Origin: CAVTWD01 sp963738325
Lineage (GTDB): Bacteria; Actinomycetota; Acidimicrobiia; Acidimicrobiales; Ilumatobacteraceae
DNA length: 64,000 nucleotides
Direction: 5' to 3'
Assembly: GCA_963738325.1 (NCBI GenBank)
Contig: CAVTWD010000014.1
Coordinates: 1 to 64,000, forward strand
Both the position numbers and the translations under genes were made by a program. The notes under the pieces were generated by a model, which was given only the letters and a program-made list of their open reading frames with translations, did no database searches and was not told where the DNA came from. Positions 63,325-64,000 of the stretch are shown in pieces; position 1 is the first letter of the stretch; each line of letters starts with the position of its first letter.

Positions 63325-64000
63325 CCCTGTCTAGCGGAGCCGACCTCGGCATCGATGGCCCGGCGAACCTCGGCGACGTAGCGGGCCACCGCCTCGACGC
63401 CCTCCTCCATCAGTCGGCGCACGACCGACGCGCCCTGGATCACCCCGTCGGCGACACGAACGGCTTCGCGCGGCCTGCGCCGCATCCGACACGCCCACGC
63501 CCACGAGCACGGGGAGGTCGGTGACGTTCTTCGCTCTTCGAGCCACCTCGGTGGCGCTCGCCGCCAGCGCGGCCCGCTCGCCGGTGACGCCGAGCAGACC
63601 GATGGCGTAGAGGAAGCCGCGGCTGCGGGCGCAGATCCGCGCCAGCCGGTCATCCGGCGTGGTCGGCGCCGCGAACATCACCGTCTCGATGCCCGCCGCG
63701 TCCGCCGCCTCGCACCAGGGGCCGGCTTCCTCGAGCGGGAGATCGGGCAGGAGCGCGGCGGCAATGCCCGCCCGCCGCAAGCCCTCGGCGAACCGCTCGT
63801 GGCCCGCCCGGAAGACGAGGTTGTAGTAGGTCATCACCGCGAGTGGGATGCCGGCGTCGAGCGCCGTCACCGCATCGAGCACGGCGCCGGGCGTGGTCCC
63901 GGCCTCGAGGGCTCGCTGCGACGCCGCTTGGATGACCGGACCGTCCATCACCGGGTCGGAGAAGGGGATTCCGACCTCGACCGCGTCCGCCCCGGCCTCG
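63321..64000 (-). CDS. trpA: Tryptophan synthase alpha chain (partial, one frame break)
   Basis: Enters from the right edge with EVGIPFSDPVMDGPVIQAAS, which holds the conserved catalytic Glu. It continues through VMTYYNLVFRAGHERFAEGL, LLPDLPLEEAG, APTTPDDRLARI and LLGVTGER. Near 63475 an extra base shifts the frame; the continuation REAVRVADGVIQGASVVRR completes the barrel to the stop at 63321. It cleaves indole-glycerol phosphate with TrpB, which should lie beyond the edge. Confidence 0.9.

Overview
The window is high-GC bacterial chromosome (protein-coding parts roughly 65-70% G+C). Gene order and families point to an actinobacterium: polA next to a PdtaR-like ANTAR regulator, rpsA-coaE-uvrB, uvrC-rapZ-gap-pgk-tpiA, secG beside a tRNA-Leu, DUF3068 and DUF2332 proteins, and a class E (LAxTG) sortase substrate. 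Acidimicrobiia or a neighbouring deep actinobacterial lineage is my guess; there is no rRNA here to test it.

1-4.47 kb is a worn accessory margin. It holds the tail of an IS110 transposase, a vapBC pair, an orphan excisionase-type antitoxin, a broken transglutaminase remnant, and a GAF-ANTAR-USP regulator. 4.47-18.32 kb is one integrative mobilizable element. It sits in the 3' end of tRNA-Leu(GAG) and is bounded by a 22-bp direct repeat that copies the tRNA end. It carries a tyrosine integrase, an excisionase-like gene, an XRE regulator and a MobF relaxase-helicase, but no visible type IV secretion genes. Its cargo is defence-like: a Phd/RelE-type pair, a phospholipase D-helicase-DUF3427 protein, and a DUF262-HipA operon beside the integrase. 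That operon is the least familiar arrangement here and the best candidate for a new system.

18.3-24.5 kb holds secG and a peptide/nickel-type ABC importer (two ATPases, two permeases, a badly frameshifted binding protein). 24.7-31.8 kb runs tpiA, pgk, gap, rapZ, a coiled-coil protein, a methyltransferase and uvrC, all leftward. nadA faces uvrA, and uvrA and uvrB follow, both with LexA-type SOS boxes, so the whole UvrABC excinuclease lies within 10 kb. 40-50.7 kb carries a truncated AbiEi/DUF559-like gene, coaE, a two-component system, rpsA, a methyltransferase, polA, pdtaR and a DUF3068 gene. 51-56 kb carries an EamA transporter, malQ, a metallo-beta-lactamase-fold hydrolase, a membrane-anchored unknown and tRNA-Leu(CAA). 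56-61 kb is a type II fatty-acid synthase operon (fabD-fabH-fabG-acpP-fabF) with fabZ and bcp facing it. argG, a small Cys-rich protein and the edge of trpA close the window.

Two general points. First, many genes that should be intact (gap, polA, trpA, malQ, the binding protein) have single-base frame breaks, some at homopolymers. Residual sequencing or assembly indels are the simplest explanation, so broken genes here should not be called pseudogenes without checking. Second, several genes (uvrA, uvrB, uvrC, the Phd-like antitoxin, the DUF3427 helicase, the DUF262 gene, the MBL hydrolase) have a TAnnnT box ending 6-7 bases before the start codon, which predicts leaderless transcripts.
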